Shown here piece after piece: positions 5,992 to 5,992 of a stretch of DNA of 5,992 nucleotides. The DNA lies in the NCBI RefSeq assembly GCF_946478835.1, contig NZ_CAMLDV010000194.1, forward strand, positions 1-5,992, read 5' to 3'. Position numbers and translations under genes: made by a program. The notes under the pieces are model-generated. The model had not been told where the DNA came from and searched no databases. It worked only from the letters and a program-made list of their open reading frames with translations. The stretch is from an uncultured Bdellovibrio sp. (lineage in GTDB: Bacteria; Bdellovibrionota; Bdellovibrionia; Bdellovibrionales; Bdellovibrionaceae). Every line of letters begins with the position of its first letter. Position 1 is the stretch's first letter.

Positions 5992-5992
5992 A

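Noticed and set aside
1..5992. CRISPR array, tRNA or rRNA gene, insertion sequence or phage signature
   Set aside because: No spaced direct repeats, tRNA-like cloverleaf, transposase motifs or terminal inverted repeats were seen by eye. Nearly all bases lie in metabolic or envelope genes.

Overview
The window reads as ordinary bacterial chromosome: dense genes, short spacers, intrinsic terminators, Shine-Dalgarno (SD) sites, and base composition in the mid-40s % GC by eye. The secreted and outer-membrane proteins and the overall protein flavour resemble Bdellovibrio or a relative (Bdellovibrionota). That placement is an impression from protein style, not a proven assignment.

Layout. The left edge (2-91, +) holds the last 29 codons of a gene that runs in from outside. 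A perfect 14-bp hairpin with flanking A and T tracts (96-127) can terminate both this gene and the leftward operon that converges on it. From 4562 down to 151 the minus strand carries a tight five-gene operon. In transcription order it encodes a creatininase-family amidohydrolase, a secreted protein of unknown function, an arginase/formimidoylglutamase-family hydrolase, a threonine-aldolase-family PLP enzyme and tryptophan 2,3-dioxygenase (kynA). The last four genes are joined by a 1-nt overlap (TAATG), a 2-nt gap and a 4-nt overlap (ATGA). A 44-nt gap follows the first gene and may hold a weak internal promoter. On the plus strand, diverging from the operon across only 41 AT-rich bases, are a helical cytoplasmic protein that distantly resembles DUF2063/HvfC proteins (4604-5449) and, 14 nt later, a small outer-membrane beta-barrel protein (5464-5991).

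How the genes may work together. Tryptophan 2,3-dioxygenase makes N-formylkynurenine, which is normally deformylated by KynB and cleaved by kynureninase (KynU). Neither classical enzyme is in this window. The operon instead carries two metal-dependent C-N hydrolases (arginase fold and creatininase fold) and one fold-type I PLP lyase. This is the mix of chemistries needed to finish tryptophan to kynurenine to anthranilate plus alanine with non-homologous enzymes. That is the main hypothesis from this window. The conservative reading is a mixed amino-acid catabolic operon (tryptophan, threonine, formimino- or guanidino-compounds), which would suit an organism living on protein-derived amino acids.
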